This document shows positions 37,295-46,400 of a stretch of 64,000 nucleotides of DNA, in pieces. The DNA lies in the NCBI GenBank assembly GCA_001303025.1, contig LJNK01000005.1, positions 19,084 to 83,083 on the forward strand, in the 5' to 3' direction. The notes under the pieces are model-generated. The model searched no databases. It had not been told where the DNA came from and saw nothing but the letters and a program-made list of their open reading frames with translations. Position numbers and translations under genes: made by a program. Within the stretch, counting starts at the first letter, position 1. Every line of letters starts with the position of its first letter. This stretch comes from Deltaproteobacteria bacterium SG8_13 (GTDB lineage: Bacteria > Desulfobacterota > Desulfobacteria > Desulfobacterales > SG8-13).

Positions 37295-37472
37295 AAAGAA
37301 TAACTATCTGATTTCATAGATTAATTGTTACAAAACCACCCTGTTTTTCCCGCAGACTGTTGAAATCTCCTACGGCCCCCACTGTTTCCCTTTCAGCAAT
37401 TCATAGATGGCCAATCGATTATTTCTATTGATTTCGAAATGTTGCATGATCGTACCGGGCGCTGCCCAGTTC

Positions 37473-37488
37473 TGGCATGCTTGTTGCT
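37473..37488 (+). promoter_or_regulatory. Sigma-54 promoter of the GcvH-like genes
   Basis: TGGCATG-N4-TTGCT at 37473-37488 matches the -24/-12 consensus (TGGCAYG-N4-TTGCW), with GG and GC exactly 10 bp apart, 59 bp before the gene start. A sigma-54 response regulator is encoded 2.6 kb away, consistent with activation by that protein. Confidence 0.75.
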
Positions 37489-37546
37489 CTTATTAGGGTC
37501 AAAAAAACGCAAAATTCACAAAACACACCAACCAAGGAGCAAAACA

Positions 37547-38533
37547 ATGGCAGAAAAAAGAGACCGAGTGGGATTTGGATCATCGTATCGGAAGGGCAGC
37601 CTGCGGGACATCGGCAGCGAACAGGAGATCGGTGCGGTTCTGGGTGGACAGGTCTGGATGGTAAAGCCGGATAAAAAGGCCGCTTTTCAGAACCCCTGCC
37701 TGTGGATGACCGCCGGTGTCGTTAAAAACAAAAACTGCAATAACTTCTTCGATTGCACCACCTGCAAATATGACCAGGGTATGCGCATGCAGGTGGAAAA
37801 GGGCCGGCAGATCAGCTGGCAGGATTCCATGCGACTGCGGCCGGACCTGGAAAGGGTTTGCCGTCACACGCTCACCGGAAGGATTGCCAACCGGGCCTGC
37901 GGGTACGATTACCAGTGCTCGAAATGTGACTTCGATCAGTACTTCGAGGACTTCTGGACCCCGCGGGCAAAAAGCACCCCCTTTGAAGTCCAAAGCGTCA
38001 AGGGATTCGACGTTCCCATGGACTACTACTTTCACAATGGCCATACCTGGGCGCGCATCGAAAGCGGCGGATTCATCCGCATCGGAATGGACGACTTTTC
38101 CATGAAACTGCTGGGCAAGGCCGACGCGCTGGACCTGCCCCTGATGGGCAAGGAAGTGGACATGGGAAAGGCCGGATGGGGCATGAGGCGCCGAAACAAC
38201 GAGGCAGACGTGCTGTCTCCTGTCGGCGGCGTCATTGTCGAAGTCAACCCCACCGTCAGGGAAAAACCGGAGCTTGCCAATCGGCAGCCATACAGCGACG
38301 GATGGCTTTTTGTACTTCGCACGCCGGATGTAAAGGCTTCCATGAAGCAGTTGATGGCCAACTCGGATTCCCTGAACTGGATCAGCGATGAGGTGCAAAC
38401 GCTGGAAGGCATGATCGAAGAGGTTGCCGGACCGCTTGCCGCCGACGGTGGTTACCTGCAGGAAGATATCTACGGCAACCTGCCGGATCTCGGTTGGAAC
38501 AACTTGACCAAAACATTTCTGAAAACCGGATAG
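37547..38533 (+). CDS. GcvH-like protein with N-terminal Cys-rich domain, no lipoyl lysine (copy 1)
   Basis: A 328-residue two-part protein. The N-terminal half holds paired Cys motifs CLWMTAGVVKNKNC, FDCTTCKYDQ and YDYQCSKCDFDQYFED that could bind zinc or Fe-S. From about residue 165 it resembles the lipoyl-carrier H protein of glycine cleavage (FHNGHTWARIE, RIGMDDFSMKLLG, VLSPVGGVIVEVN). At the position of the lipoylated Lys (normally ESVKA) it reads RRNNEAD, so it cannot be lipoylated at the usual site. A conserved-looking tail AGPLAADGGYLQEDIYG follows. The start at 37547 has AAGGAG upstream. It is followed by a diverged copy and preceded by a sigma-54 promoter. Function unknown. Confidence 0.82.
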   Translation: MAEKRDRVGFGSSYRKGSLRDIGSEQEIGAVLGGQVWMVKPDKKAAFQNPCLWMTAGVVKNKNCNNFFDCTTCKYDQGMRMQVEKGRQISWQDSMRLRPDLERVCRHTLTGRIANRACGYDYQCSKCDFDQYFEDFWTPRAKSTPFEVQSVKGFDVPMDYYFHNGHTWARIESGGFIRIGMDDFSMKLLGKADALDLPLMGKEVDMGKAGWGMRRRNNEADVLSPVGGVIVEVNPTVREKPELANRQPYSDGWLFVLRTPDVKASMKQLMANSDSLNWISDEVQTLEGMIEEVAGPLAADGGYLQEDIYGNLPDLGWNNLTKTFLKTG

Positions 38534-38556
38534 GCTTACCAACAGAGAAAAACGCC

Positions 38557-39489
38557 ATGGAAACCAGAATAGAAACAGCGCAGCGATCAAAGAGCAGCAA
38601 TCGCTTCCCGTGTATCTGGATGCAGGCCGGTGTCGTTTCTAAAAAGCTCTGCCGCCTTCACTACGAATGCACTGCCTGCCGCTACGACCGGGTGCTGCAA
38701 CGGGCAGCTGATTCCAACCTGCGGTTGAAAGCGCAGGGAGTGAAACCGACCGGCAAGCGCGCTGCAATCGTCTCGTGGCGCGAGAAGCTGAAAGAGCAGC
38801 CGCAATGGAAGCGGCCGTGCCTGCATCACATGAAGCAGCGCATCGATTTCAGGGCTTGCATCAACGATTACAGCTGCTCGGATTGCGACTTCGACCAGTA
38901 CTTCAACGACCAGTTCACCGTTTTCGCCACGGTCAACCCGGTGGATCTCATTGAGGTGGATGGCTTTAAGGTCCCCCAGGGATATTACCTGCATCGCGGG
39001 CATTCCTGGATCAAGATCGAGGAGGAAAACGCGGTGCGGGTCGGATTGGACGAGTTCACCCTGCGTCTGCTGGGTCCTTTTGACACGATCGACGCACCGC
39101 TGATCGGCAAAACGCTGCAGCAGGGTCGCCCCGACATCACGTTGCGCCGGGGGGACAAGAGCGCCCGGCTGCTTTCGCCGGTCAGTGGAGTGGTCACGGC
39201 ATGCAACATCGGGCTGCGTCAGCAGGGCAAGGTGGAAAGCCGTGATGCATACGCTGAAGGGTGGATCGTCAGGGCCCATTCAAACGATCTTCGCCGGGAC
39301 ATGAAGAAGCTGATGATCGGAGACGAATCGACATCGTTTCTCCGATCGGAAGTCAGGCAGCTTACGGCGGTGATCGAAGAGACTGCCGGACCACTTGCCG
39401 CCGATGGCGGGCACCTGGGCGATGACCTCTACGGCAAGCTTCCCCAGCTCGGCTGGAACCGGCTGACGAGCATGTTCCTGCGCTGCTAA
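38557..39489 (+). CDS. GcvH-like protein with N-terminal Cys-rich domain (copy 2)
   Basis: A 310-residue paralogue of the preceding gene, 23 bp downstream. It keeps the Cys pairs (CIWMQAGVVSKKLC, YECTACRYDR, YSCSDCDFDQYFND), the H-protein-like part (LHRGHSWIKIE, VGLDEFTLRLLG, LLSPVSGVVTACN) and the tail AGPLAADGGHLGDDLYG. The lipoyl lysine position reads RRGDKSAR, so the usual site is again altered, although a Lys lies one residue off. Tandem duplication followed by divergence is the simplest origin. Start ATG 38557 is chosen because the longer frame overlaps copy 1. Confidence 0.8.
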   Translation: METRIETAQRSKSSNRFPCIWMQAGVVSKKLCRLHYECTACRYDRVLQRAADSNLRLKAQGVKPTGKRAAIVSWREKLKEQPQWKRPCLHHMKQRIDFRACINDYSCSDCDFDQYFNDQFTVFATVNPVDLIEVDGFKVPQGYYLHRGHSWIKIEEENAVRVGLDEFTLRLLGPFDTIDAPLIGKTLQQGRPDITLRRGDKSARLLSPVSGVVTACNIGLRQQGKVESRDAYAEGWIVRAHSNDLRRDMKKLMIGDESTSFLRSEVRQLTAVIEETAGPLAADGGHLGDDLYGKLPQLGWNRLTSMFLRC

Positions 39490-39578
39490 CCCAAAATACA
39501 ACCGCTAAGAAATGCACGGGTTGGATCGCATCTGGCAGCGAATCCAACCCGTGCACACGCGCAGGCACCACCAAGGCG

Positions 39579-40145
39579 CTACCCCTGCACACCCCCTTCC
39601 ATCCGTTTTAGTTCATCCTCCATCATCACCCGGCAGTGCCGGCAGAAACCGGCCGTTTTGCGGTCCACATCGGCAACGCTGCGGCAGTAATGCATGATGC
39701 AGGTGTGCTCCGGGCAATGCCTCAGTTTGAAGGTGTGGCCCAATTCGTGGATTGCTTCCTTGATCGCCCTTTCTTTCAGGGAAATCCGCCTTTGGCCTGG
39801 GTGCGGATTCTCCCGCAGCCGGTAGGTGGATATGATGCAGGCCTTGCCGCCCAGCTGGGCCTCTCCGTATACGTGGGTCAGGATCGGGATAAACAAATCG
39901 ACCGTTGCGATTGCGATGACCTTGACGGACTGCGGTGGTGCTGTTTCGGCAAGCTTCTCCAGGATCTTTGTAGAGTGGTACTGTCTGCGCTCGATGTCGT
40001 AGGCAAAAGCGATTTCTTCGAGCAGCGGCAGTATCCGGGTGGGAAATCCGAACGATCGGCCGGTCTCCTCACCGACCACGTCGCACAGGGCGGGGTCCAC
40101 CTCCCCGATGGGAGAGACGACGATATGTCCCGCTGCTTCAATCAA
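39579..40145 (-). CDS. amzA: Archaemetzincin-family zinc metalloprotease
   Basis: A 188-residue archaemetzincin. The catalytic motif HELGHTFKLRHC fits HExxHxxGxxHC, followed by PEHTCIMHYC and a FCRHC pair that completes the second, structural zinc site of this family. No signal peptide, so it is cytoplasmic. The start overlaps the stop of the upstream response regulator by 4 bp (ATGA), implying coupled translation with a two-component system. Its natural substrate is unknown in bacteria and archaea. Confidence 0.93.
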   Translation of the reverse strand: MIEAAGHIVVSPIGEVDPALCDVVGEETGRSFGFPTRILPLLEEIAFAYDIERRQYHSTKILEKLAETAPPQSVKVIAIATVDLFIPILTHVYGEAQLGGKACIISTYRLRENPHPGQRRISLKERAIKEAIHELGHTFKLRHCPEHTCIMHYCRSVADVDRKTAGFCRHCRVMMEDELKRMEGGVQG

Positions 40146-41482
40146 TCCGATCTCTGAAGCCGGTGGCGTTTGATCTTGCTGTAAAGGGTCGACCGGTCGA
40201 TCTGCAATATTTTTGCGCTTCTAGCAACGTTCCAGTCGTTTTCTTCCAGGATCTGCCGTATATGCTCCTTTTCGACGTCCTTCAGGGACTGCCCGACAGG
40301 CGGCGGGTTCAGAAGGCAGTAAAACGGCAGATCTTCCGGGTGAACCTTTCTTTCCTTGCCGACCACAACGGCTCTCTCGATGGCGTTCTCCAACTCCCGG
40401 ACGTTGCCGGGCCAGTCATAGAGCATCATTTCATCCATTGCCTGCCGGCTGACAGCGTCGATCGACTTGTTGGTTTCCTGTGTAAAGCGCTGCAAAAAGT
40501 GCTCGGCCAGCAGCGGGATGTCTTCCTTGCGTTCCCGCAGCCGAGGCATGTGAAAGGAGACGACATTCAGCCGGTAATAAAGATCTTCGCGAAACGTCTC
40601 CTGTTCGATGGCGGTTTTCAGGTCCCGGTTGGTGGCCGCAATCACACGGAAATCGGCCTCGATGGGCTGGGTGCCCCCGACGCGGTAAAAAACACGGTCC
40701 TCCAGCACCCGCAGCAGGTCGATCTGCATCCGCATGCCGATCTCGCCGATTTCGTCCAGAAACAGGGTTCCGCCGTGGGCCAGTTCCAGCCGCCCCCTCT
40801 TGGTTTCCTTCGCGTCGGTGAAAGCCCCTTTCTGGTGACCGAACAGTTCGCTCTCCATCAGATGCTCCGGGATGGCACCACAGTTAACAATCACGAAGGG
40901 CCCCTCGCAGCGGGGACTGTTGGTGTGAATAGCTTTGGCAGCCAAGCCCTTGCCGGTACCGGTCTCTCCGGTGATCAACACGGTTGCGTCCGAGGGGGCC
41001 ACATCGCGGATCAGATCGAAGACTTTCTGCATGGGCAACGACTGGCCGATCATGCTTTCGAAGCGGGTGCGTTCCTTGAACTGCTCTTTAAGGTAGAGAT
41101 TTTCGCGAACCTGCGCCTGATGCTCGACAATCTTTTCAATCAGAACTCCCAGCTGATTGGGGTCGAAGGGTTTGAGCAAGTAGTCGTGGGCCCCGTTCTT
41201 CATGGCCTCGATGGCCGTGGCAATAGAGCCGTAAGCCGTGATCATGACGATCGCCACGTCTGGATCGTTCTCATTCACCCTTCTAAGCACTTCCAGCCCG
41301 CTGATGCCTTCCATTTTTATGTCCACCAGCAGGATGTCGAAACGCGACTTCCCGAGCTTCTCCAGGGCCTCCTCGCCACTGGCAGCGGTTTCAACAGCGT
41401 GCCCGTCTCGTGCCAGCCACCCGGACAGCGATTCGCGCATGATCACTTCATCATCTACGATCAGTATTCTCGTGGCCCCCAT
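40142..41482 (-). CDS. Sigma-54-dependent response regulator (NtrC family)
   Basis: A 446-residue regulator: receiver domain ([14 protein letters not shown], phosphorylated Asp in DILLVDIKM, Lys in LLKPFD), AAA+ domain with Walker A GETGTGKG (unusual Gly instead of Glu after GK), GAFTDA loop in GHQKGAFTDAKE, Walker B GGTLFLDEIGE and sensor-II arginine region, and a C-terminal Fis-type helix-turn-helix (NVARSAKILQIDRSTLYSKIK). The GAFTGA signature means it activates sigma-54 promoters. ATG 41482 is chosen for its GGGAGG site. It overlaps the kinase gene by 32 bp and amzA by 4 bp. Likely targets are the sigma-54 promoter at 37473 and possibly the hdrA upstream region. Confidence 0.95.
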   Translation of the reverse strand: MGATRILIVDDEVIMRESLSGWLARDGHAVETAASGEEALEKLGKSRFDILLVDIKMEGISGLEVLRRVNENDPDVAIVMITAYGSIATAIEAMKNGAHDYLLKPFDPNQLGVLIEKIVEHQAQVRENLYLKEQFKERTRFESMIGQSLPMQKVFDLIRDVAPSDATVLITGETGTGKGLAAKAIHTNSPRCEGPFVIVNCGAIPEHLMESELFGHQKGAFTDAKETKRGRLELAHGGTLFLDEIGEIGMRMQIDLLRVLEDRVFYRVGGTQPIEADFRVIAATNRDLKTAIEQETFREDLYYRLNVVSFHMPRLRERKEDIPLLAEHFLQRFTQETNKSIDAVSRQAMDEMMLYDWPGNVRELENAIERAVVVGKERKVHPEDLPFYCLLNPPPVGQSLKDVEKEHIRQILEENDWNVARSAKILQIDRSTLYSKIKRHRLQRSD

Positions 41483-43028
41483 CAATGCCTCCCTGGAGTG
41501 GTTTTTCGACCGTGGAAAGCGGCAGGGTCAACCGAAAGTTGGTGCCGTGTTCCGGATCGGATTCGACAAAGATATACCCGCCGTGCTCCTTGACGATGCC
41601 ATAGGCAACCGACAGCCCCAGGCCGACGCCCTTACCGTCGGTCTTGGTGGTGAAAAACGGCTCGAAGAGCTTGGAAAAGTCCTCCTTCGGAATACCCGGA
41701 CCCGTGTCTTTGAAGTAAATGACGATGCGCCCCTCACTGACCAGGTGCTGGGATTCGATGGTCAGGGTGCCGCCGCCCTGGGTCTCCATCGCCTCGGCCG
41801 CATTGGAGACGAAGTTCATGAATACCTGCTGGATCTGATCCTCGGATCCCAGCACCTCCGGCAAATCCGGCGCCAGCCGCCTGATGACCTTCACCTGGTT
41901 GACCTTCAGCAGGTTTGCATTCAGTATCAGGGTTTTTTCAATCAACTGGTTGAGATCCAGCGGGCGGACCTCGGCCTTCTTGGGCCGTGAAAACGCCAGC
42001 AGGTTGGATACGATCCGGCTGATCCGGCGGGTCTCGGTTTCCATCAGGTCCAGATATTTCTGAAAGAGGGGCAGATCGATTTCCTGCAGCTGATCTTCGT
42101 CGATGATACGCCGGATCAGCATCAACAGGTTCAAAATACCGGCAATCGGATTGTTGATTTCGTGCACCACGGAGGCCGAGAGCTTGCCCAGCGACGCCAT
42201 TTTATCCTGGTGAAGCAGTTTGGCGTGGGTTTCACGAAGCTGCTGGGTTCTTTCCTCCACCATCTGCTCCAACCGCCGGGTGATCTCCTCCTCTTCCTTC
42301 ATCCTTTGGGTGATGTCCCGGCTGATGTGGATGAATTTGGATATCTTGCCGCTTTTTTCCCAGATCGGGTATACGTTCACTTCAAAGTGGCGCTCTGCCC
42401 CGTCTTTCCCCACCCGGGTGCGGACCTGCCGGGAGTTCTGCTGGTTGCGCACCACTTCCTCCAGTGGGCAGATCATATCCACTTCCTCACAGCTTCGGTA
42501 GACCTGGTGGCATCTGCTGCCGATGACCTGCTCGCGGGATCGCTTCGAAAGTTTGAGAAAGGCATCGTTGACTTCTACAATCTCCATCTCCGGCGTGAGC
42601 ACCAGGATCGAGTCCTGGATTCCGTTCAAAACCGTTTCCATGGCCGATTTCTGTTCCCGCAGTTTGCGTTCTTCCGAGCCGATGGCATTCCAGAAGATTT
42701 CAAATACCGCGCAGGACATGATGCGAATGCGGGGCGGGCGGGTGGCCAGGATCTCTTCGAAAATTTCCTGATCCGGTGTAAGAATGATGATCAGATGAAT
42801 GTTGTACCGCCGATCATAGAGCTGGCGGTAATCGGAAAAAGTGAGCAGCCCGTACTCTTTGGCATACAAGATGCCGGGTGCCTTGGGATCCGGGTCGACC
42901 ACCGCCAGGATGGGGGCATCCACGCCCTCCTGCAGGTAATCGAAGGTGGTTTTTTCGAGGATTTCCCGGCACAATCCCCCTCCCCCCACCAAAGCGATGT
43001 TAATTACCGATGGTTGCGGCTTTATCAT
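41451..43028 (-). CDS. PAS-domain sensor histidine kinase with N-terminal Rossmann-like domain
   Basis: A 525-residue cytoplasmic kinase without transmembrane segments. Residues 1-115 form a nucleotide-binding-like Rossmann domain ([16 protein letters not shown]). It continues with a PAS domain ([21 protein letters not shown]) containing a Cys-rich stretch ([21 protein letters not shown]), a coiled coil, then HisKA with phospho-His in [11 protein letters not shown] and HATPase boxes ([26 protein letters not shown]). The Rossmann and Cys-rich PAS regions suggest sensing of an intracellular nucleotide, redox or thiol signal. It overlaps and partners the sigma-54 regulator downstream. Confidence 0.95.
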   Translation of the reverse strand: MIKPQPSVINIALVGGGGLCREILEKTTFDYLQEGVDAPILAVVDPDPKAPGILYAKEYGLLTFSDYRQLYDRRYNIHLIIILTPDQEIFEEILATRPPRIRIMSCAVFEIFWNAIGSEERKLREQKSAMETVLNGIQDSILVLTPEMEIVEVNDAFLKLSKRSREQVIGSRCHQVYRSCEEVDMICPLEEVVRNQQNSRQVRTRVGKDGAERHFEVNVYPIWEKSGKISKFIHISRDITQRMKEEEEITRRLEQMVEERTQQLRETHAKLLHQDKMASLGKLSASVVHEINNPIAGILNLLMLIRRIIDEDQLQEIDLPLFQKYLDLMETETRRISRIVSNLLAFSRPKKAEVRPLDLNQLIEKTLILNANLLKVNQVKVIRRLAPDLPEVLGSEDQIQQVFMNFVSNAAEAMETQGGGTLTIESQHLVSEGRIVIYFKDTGPGIPKEDFSKLFEPFFTTKTDGKGVGLGLSVAYGIVKEHGGYIFVESDPEHGTNFRLTLPLSTVEKPLQGGIDGGHENTDRR

Positions 43029-43132
43029 AAGTGAAGTCGCCCTTTTCTGCGAGGCTTGTGTGGCTGGTCGGCATGGACACGGATCGCCGCTGCCAATTGT
43101 TTATCACAGGTTCCGGCCCAATGCAATTTGGC

Positions 43133-43208
43133 ACACCAACGGGCGGCGTTCGTAACCTGCGGATTTGGTTGGTGTTCGGGCTGCCATCTGGGCGAACTGC
43201 CACACCAA
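43133..43208. repeat. Three ACACCAA-type motifs upstream of hdrA
   Basis: ACACCAAC (43133-43140), its exact inverse GTTGGTGT (43168-43175) and ACACCAAA (43202-43208) lie at roughly 35-bp spacing. The two direct copies are both preceded by TGSC. They look like binding sites for a dimeric regulator. Confidence 0.5.
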
Positions 43209-43238
43209 AAGTGTTCCAGGTGTCCCTATACAAATGCC

Positions 43239-43256
43239 TTGACAGGAATTTTGCGG
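43239..43256 (+). promoter_or_regulatory. Candidate hdrA promoter (sigma-70 -35 or degenerate sigma-54)
   Basis: TTGACA at 43239-43244 is a perfect -35 but lacks a good -10 at normal spacing (TATGAT is 20 bp away). The same stretch read as TGACAGG-N4-TTGC resembles a degenerate -24/-12 element. The choice is open. Confidence 0.35.
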
Positions 43257-43416
43257 ATGTGGCATATGATCCTTTGGCCTTTTTTCCGGAAAATCGGTTC
43301 ATTCCGGTTTTCCGCCGGCGTCGGAAGCGGCTAATTTGATGAGCACAAAAGGCTTTCTGGAAAATGCGCGGTGCCCGCCGGCAACCAGCGCCGAATCCAC
43401 TACGAGGGGTAAGAGA

Positions 43417-46400
43417 ATGAGCAAAGACAAACCGGTCGGATCTGTAATGGTCGTGGGTGGCGGTATCGCCGGAATGCAGTCTGCAATCGATCTTGCCGAA
43501 TCAGGTTATTATGTCTACCTGGTTGAAAAATCATCGGCCATCGGCGGGCTGATGTCGCAGCTGGACAAGACGTTTCCCACCAACGACTGCGCGATGTGAA
43601 TTATCTCACCGAAACTGGTCGAGGTCGGCCGGCATCTGAACATCGAGTTGTTGACAGGAACCGAACTGCTGGATCTGGAAGGCGAGCCCGGACGTTTTAC
43701 CGTCCGGCTGCAGCAGCAACCGCGATTCATCGATCTTGACAAGTGCACCAGCTGCGGCGAGTGTGCCAAGGTCTGCCCGGTGGAGCTGCCCAACGAATAC
43801 GACGAAGGGCTTTCCATCCGCAAAGCGGCATATAAAAGCTATGCCCAGGCCATCCCCGGGGCGTATGCCATCCACAAAATCGACAAGGCCCCCTGCCGGC
43901 TGGGCTGCCCGGCCGGTCTCAACGTCCAGGGCTATGTCCAGATGGTCAAGGCGGGCAACTATGAACGGGCTCTGGAGATCATCATGGAGGAGCTGCCCCT
44001 GCCCGGCATTCTCGGCAGGGTGTGCCCCCACGGATGCGAGGATGCCTGCCGCCGGGGAGAAGTGGAAGATGCGGTGGCCATCCGGGATCTCAAGCGCCTG
44101 GCCGCCGACCAGTTCGATCCGCGCAACGTGAAACTCGAGTGCCTGCCGCCCCGCAAGGAAAAGGTGGCCATCATCGGATCCGGCCCGGCCGGACTTTCGG
44201 CCGCCTATCACCTGGCCCGAAACGGCATCCTTTCCACCATATACGAAGCGCTGCCCAAACCCGGCGGCATGCTGCGGGTGGGAATTCCCGCCCATCGGCT
44301 CCCCAGACATGTCCTCGACCAGGAAATCGAGCTGATCACCAACCTCGGCGTAAAGATCAAGTGCAACACGCCGCTGGGCCCCGAGATGACCATCGACAGC
44401 CTTTTGAGCGATGGTTACAAGGCCGTCTACCTGGCCCTGGGCGCCCACAAGGGCATCGAGCTGGCCATTCCGGGCGAAAAAGCGGCCGGCGTGCGCCAGG
44501 GGGTCGATTTTTTGAGAGAAGTCAACCTGACCGGAAAGACCGAGGTCGGCAACAAGGTGGCCATCATCGGCGGCGGCAACGTGGCCATCGATGTGTCCCG
44601 ATCGGCGGTGCGGCTCGGCGCCAAAGAGGTGACGATCATCTATCGGCGCACGCGGGCGGAAATGCCCGCCTGGGAAGAGGAAATCCAGGCCGCCGAATCC
44701 GAAGGCACCAACATCGTCTACCTGGCCGCCCCCCAGGAAGTGCTGGTAAAAGACGGCAAGGTGGTCGGCCTGCGCTGCATTAAAATGGAGCTGACCGAAC
44801 CGGATTCCTCGGGCCGCAAGCGCCCGGTGCCGATACCGGGGAGCGAATACGACATCGAAATCGATCAATTGATTCCGGCCATCGGCCAGCGCCCGGACCT
44901 GTCGTCGCTGGAAGACGTGACCGGTTTGAAGTTTTCCCGCTGGGGAACCGTCGAAGTCGATGCCATCACCTGCGCCACGGACATGGATGGCGTTTTTGCC
45001 GGTGGCGACCTGCAGTCCGGACCGTGGATCGCCATCGGGGCCGTTGCCGCCGGCCGCGAAGCCGCCGAGTCGATCATCCGCTACATCGACGGAAACGATA
45101 TGAAGGAGGGCCGCGAACCCCTGCCGTCGTCGGAGCCGGCCTACCGGCCGATTCCAACGGAGGGGCCCAAGAAAGCCCGGCTGAAGATGCCGGAACTGCC
45201 GGTGGAAAAGCGCGCCGGCAACTTCGACGAGGTGGAGCTGGGCTACGAGGCCGAGGCCGGTCGCGAGGAGGCCGATCGCTGCCTGAACTGCAGCTACTGC
45301 TGCGAGTGCTACCAGTGTGTGTCCGCCTGCCTGGCCGAGGCGGTGATTCACGACCAGAAGCCCGAGCAGCGCGAAATCCAGGTCGGCTCCGTGGTGCTGT
45401 GCCCGGGAAGCGATCCGTTCGATCCCACCGAATTCCAGCAGTTCTACCACTACAAGAAAAACCCGAACGTGATGACGAGCCTGGAGTTCGAGAGGATTCT
45501 GAGCGCCTCCGGTCCGACCATGGGGCACCTGGTGCGCCCCTCGGATGAAAAGGAGCCGAAAAAAATCGCCTGGCTGCAGTGCGTCGGATCCCGCGACACC
45601 AACCGCTGCGGCAACGGCTACTGCTCATCGGTTTGCTGCATGTATGCCATCAAGGATGCGATGATCGCCAAGGAGCATTCCGACAACGGGCTCGATTGCG
45701 CCATCTTCAACATGGACATTCGCTCCTTCGGCAAAGACTATGAAAGGTACTACCTGCGGGCCAAGGACAAGGAAGGGGTGCGATTTGTCAAAGCACGCAT
45801 CCACACCCTTGAAGATGTTCCCGACACCTGCGACCTGAACGTGCACTATGTCGATGAGACCGGCGAGATCAAGGAGGAGACCTTCGACATGGTGGTGCTG
45901 TCGGTAGGCCTGCAGGTTTCGAAGTCGACTGCCGAGCTGGCGAAAAAGCTCGATATCGAACTCGACAAATACAATTTCGCCGCCACCGACCCGTTCACGC
46001 CGGTTGCCACCTCCCGGCCGGGTGTCTATGCCTGCGGCATCTTTCAGGGCCCCAAGGACATCCCCTCGTCGGTCATCGAGGCCAGCGCCGCTGCCAGTGC
46101 GGCCGGGGCCATGGTTGCCGAAGCCCGCGGAACAGAAACCAAGACACTGGAGCGTCCCGAGCAGCTCGATGTGACCGGTGCCGAACCGCGCATCGGCGTC
46201 TTTGTCTGTAACTGCGGCATCAACATCGGCGGTATTGTCGACGTGCCGTCGGTCAAGGAATATGCCGACAAGCTGCCGGGTGTGGTGTATGCGCAGGAAA
46301 ATCTGTTCACCTGCAGCCAGGACAGCCAGCAGGCGATGAAGCAGATCATCAAGGAGCAAAAGCTCAACCGGGTGGTGGTGGCGGCCTGCAGCCCCAAGAC

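Larger units (their letters stand above)
36900..37546. other. Long spacer upstream of the GcvH-like pair
   Basis: No gene recognised in 647 bp. Short open frames on both strands have atypical composition and no family resemblance. The distal part carries the inverted repeat at 37276-37294 and the sigma-54 promoter at 37473-37488, both listed separately, so much of it is probably control region. Confidence 0.5.
43029..43416. promoter_or_regulatory. Divergent control region between kinase and hdrA
   Basis: 388 bp with no gene. It must hold promoters for both directions. It contains three copies of an ACACCAA motif and a possible -24/-12 element, listed separately. Confidence 0.55.

Noticed and set aside
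43597..43599. UGA codons as frameshifts or pseudogenes (also at 32636, 47901, 49020, 59744)
   Set aside because: In each case the reading frame is unchanged on both sides, the codon replaces a conserved Cys or Sec position and a hairpin follows, which fits selenocysteine better than decay.
43606..45528. Very long open frame on the minus strand opposite hdrA
   Set aside because: It is a GC-rich shadow of hdrA: no ribosome site, no family motifs, composition dominated by His, Gly and Gln, while hdrA on the plus strand is clearly coding.
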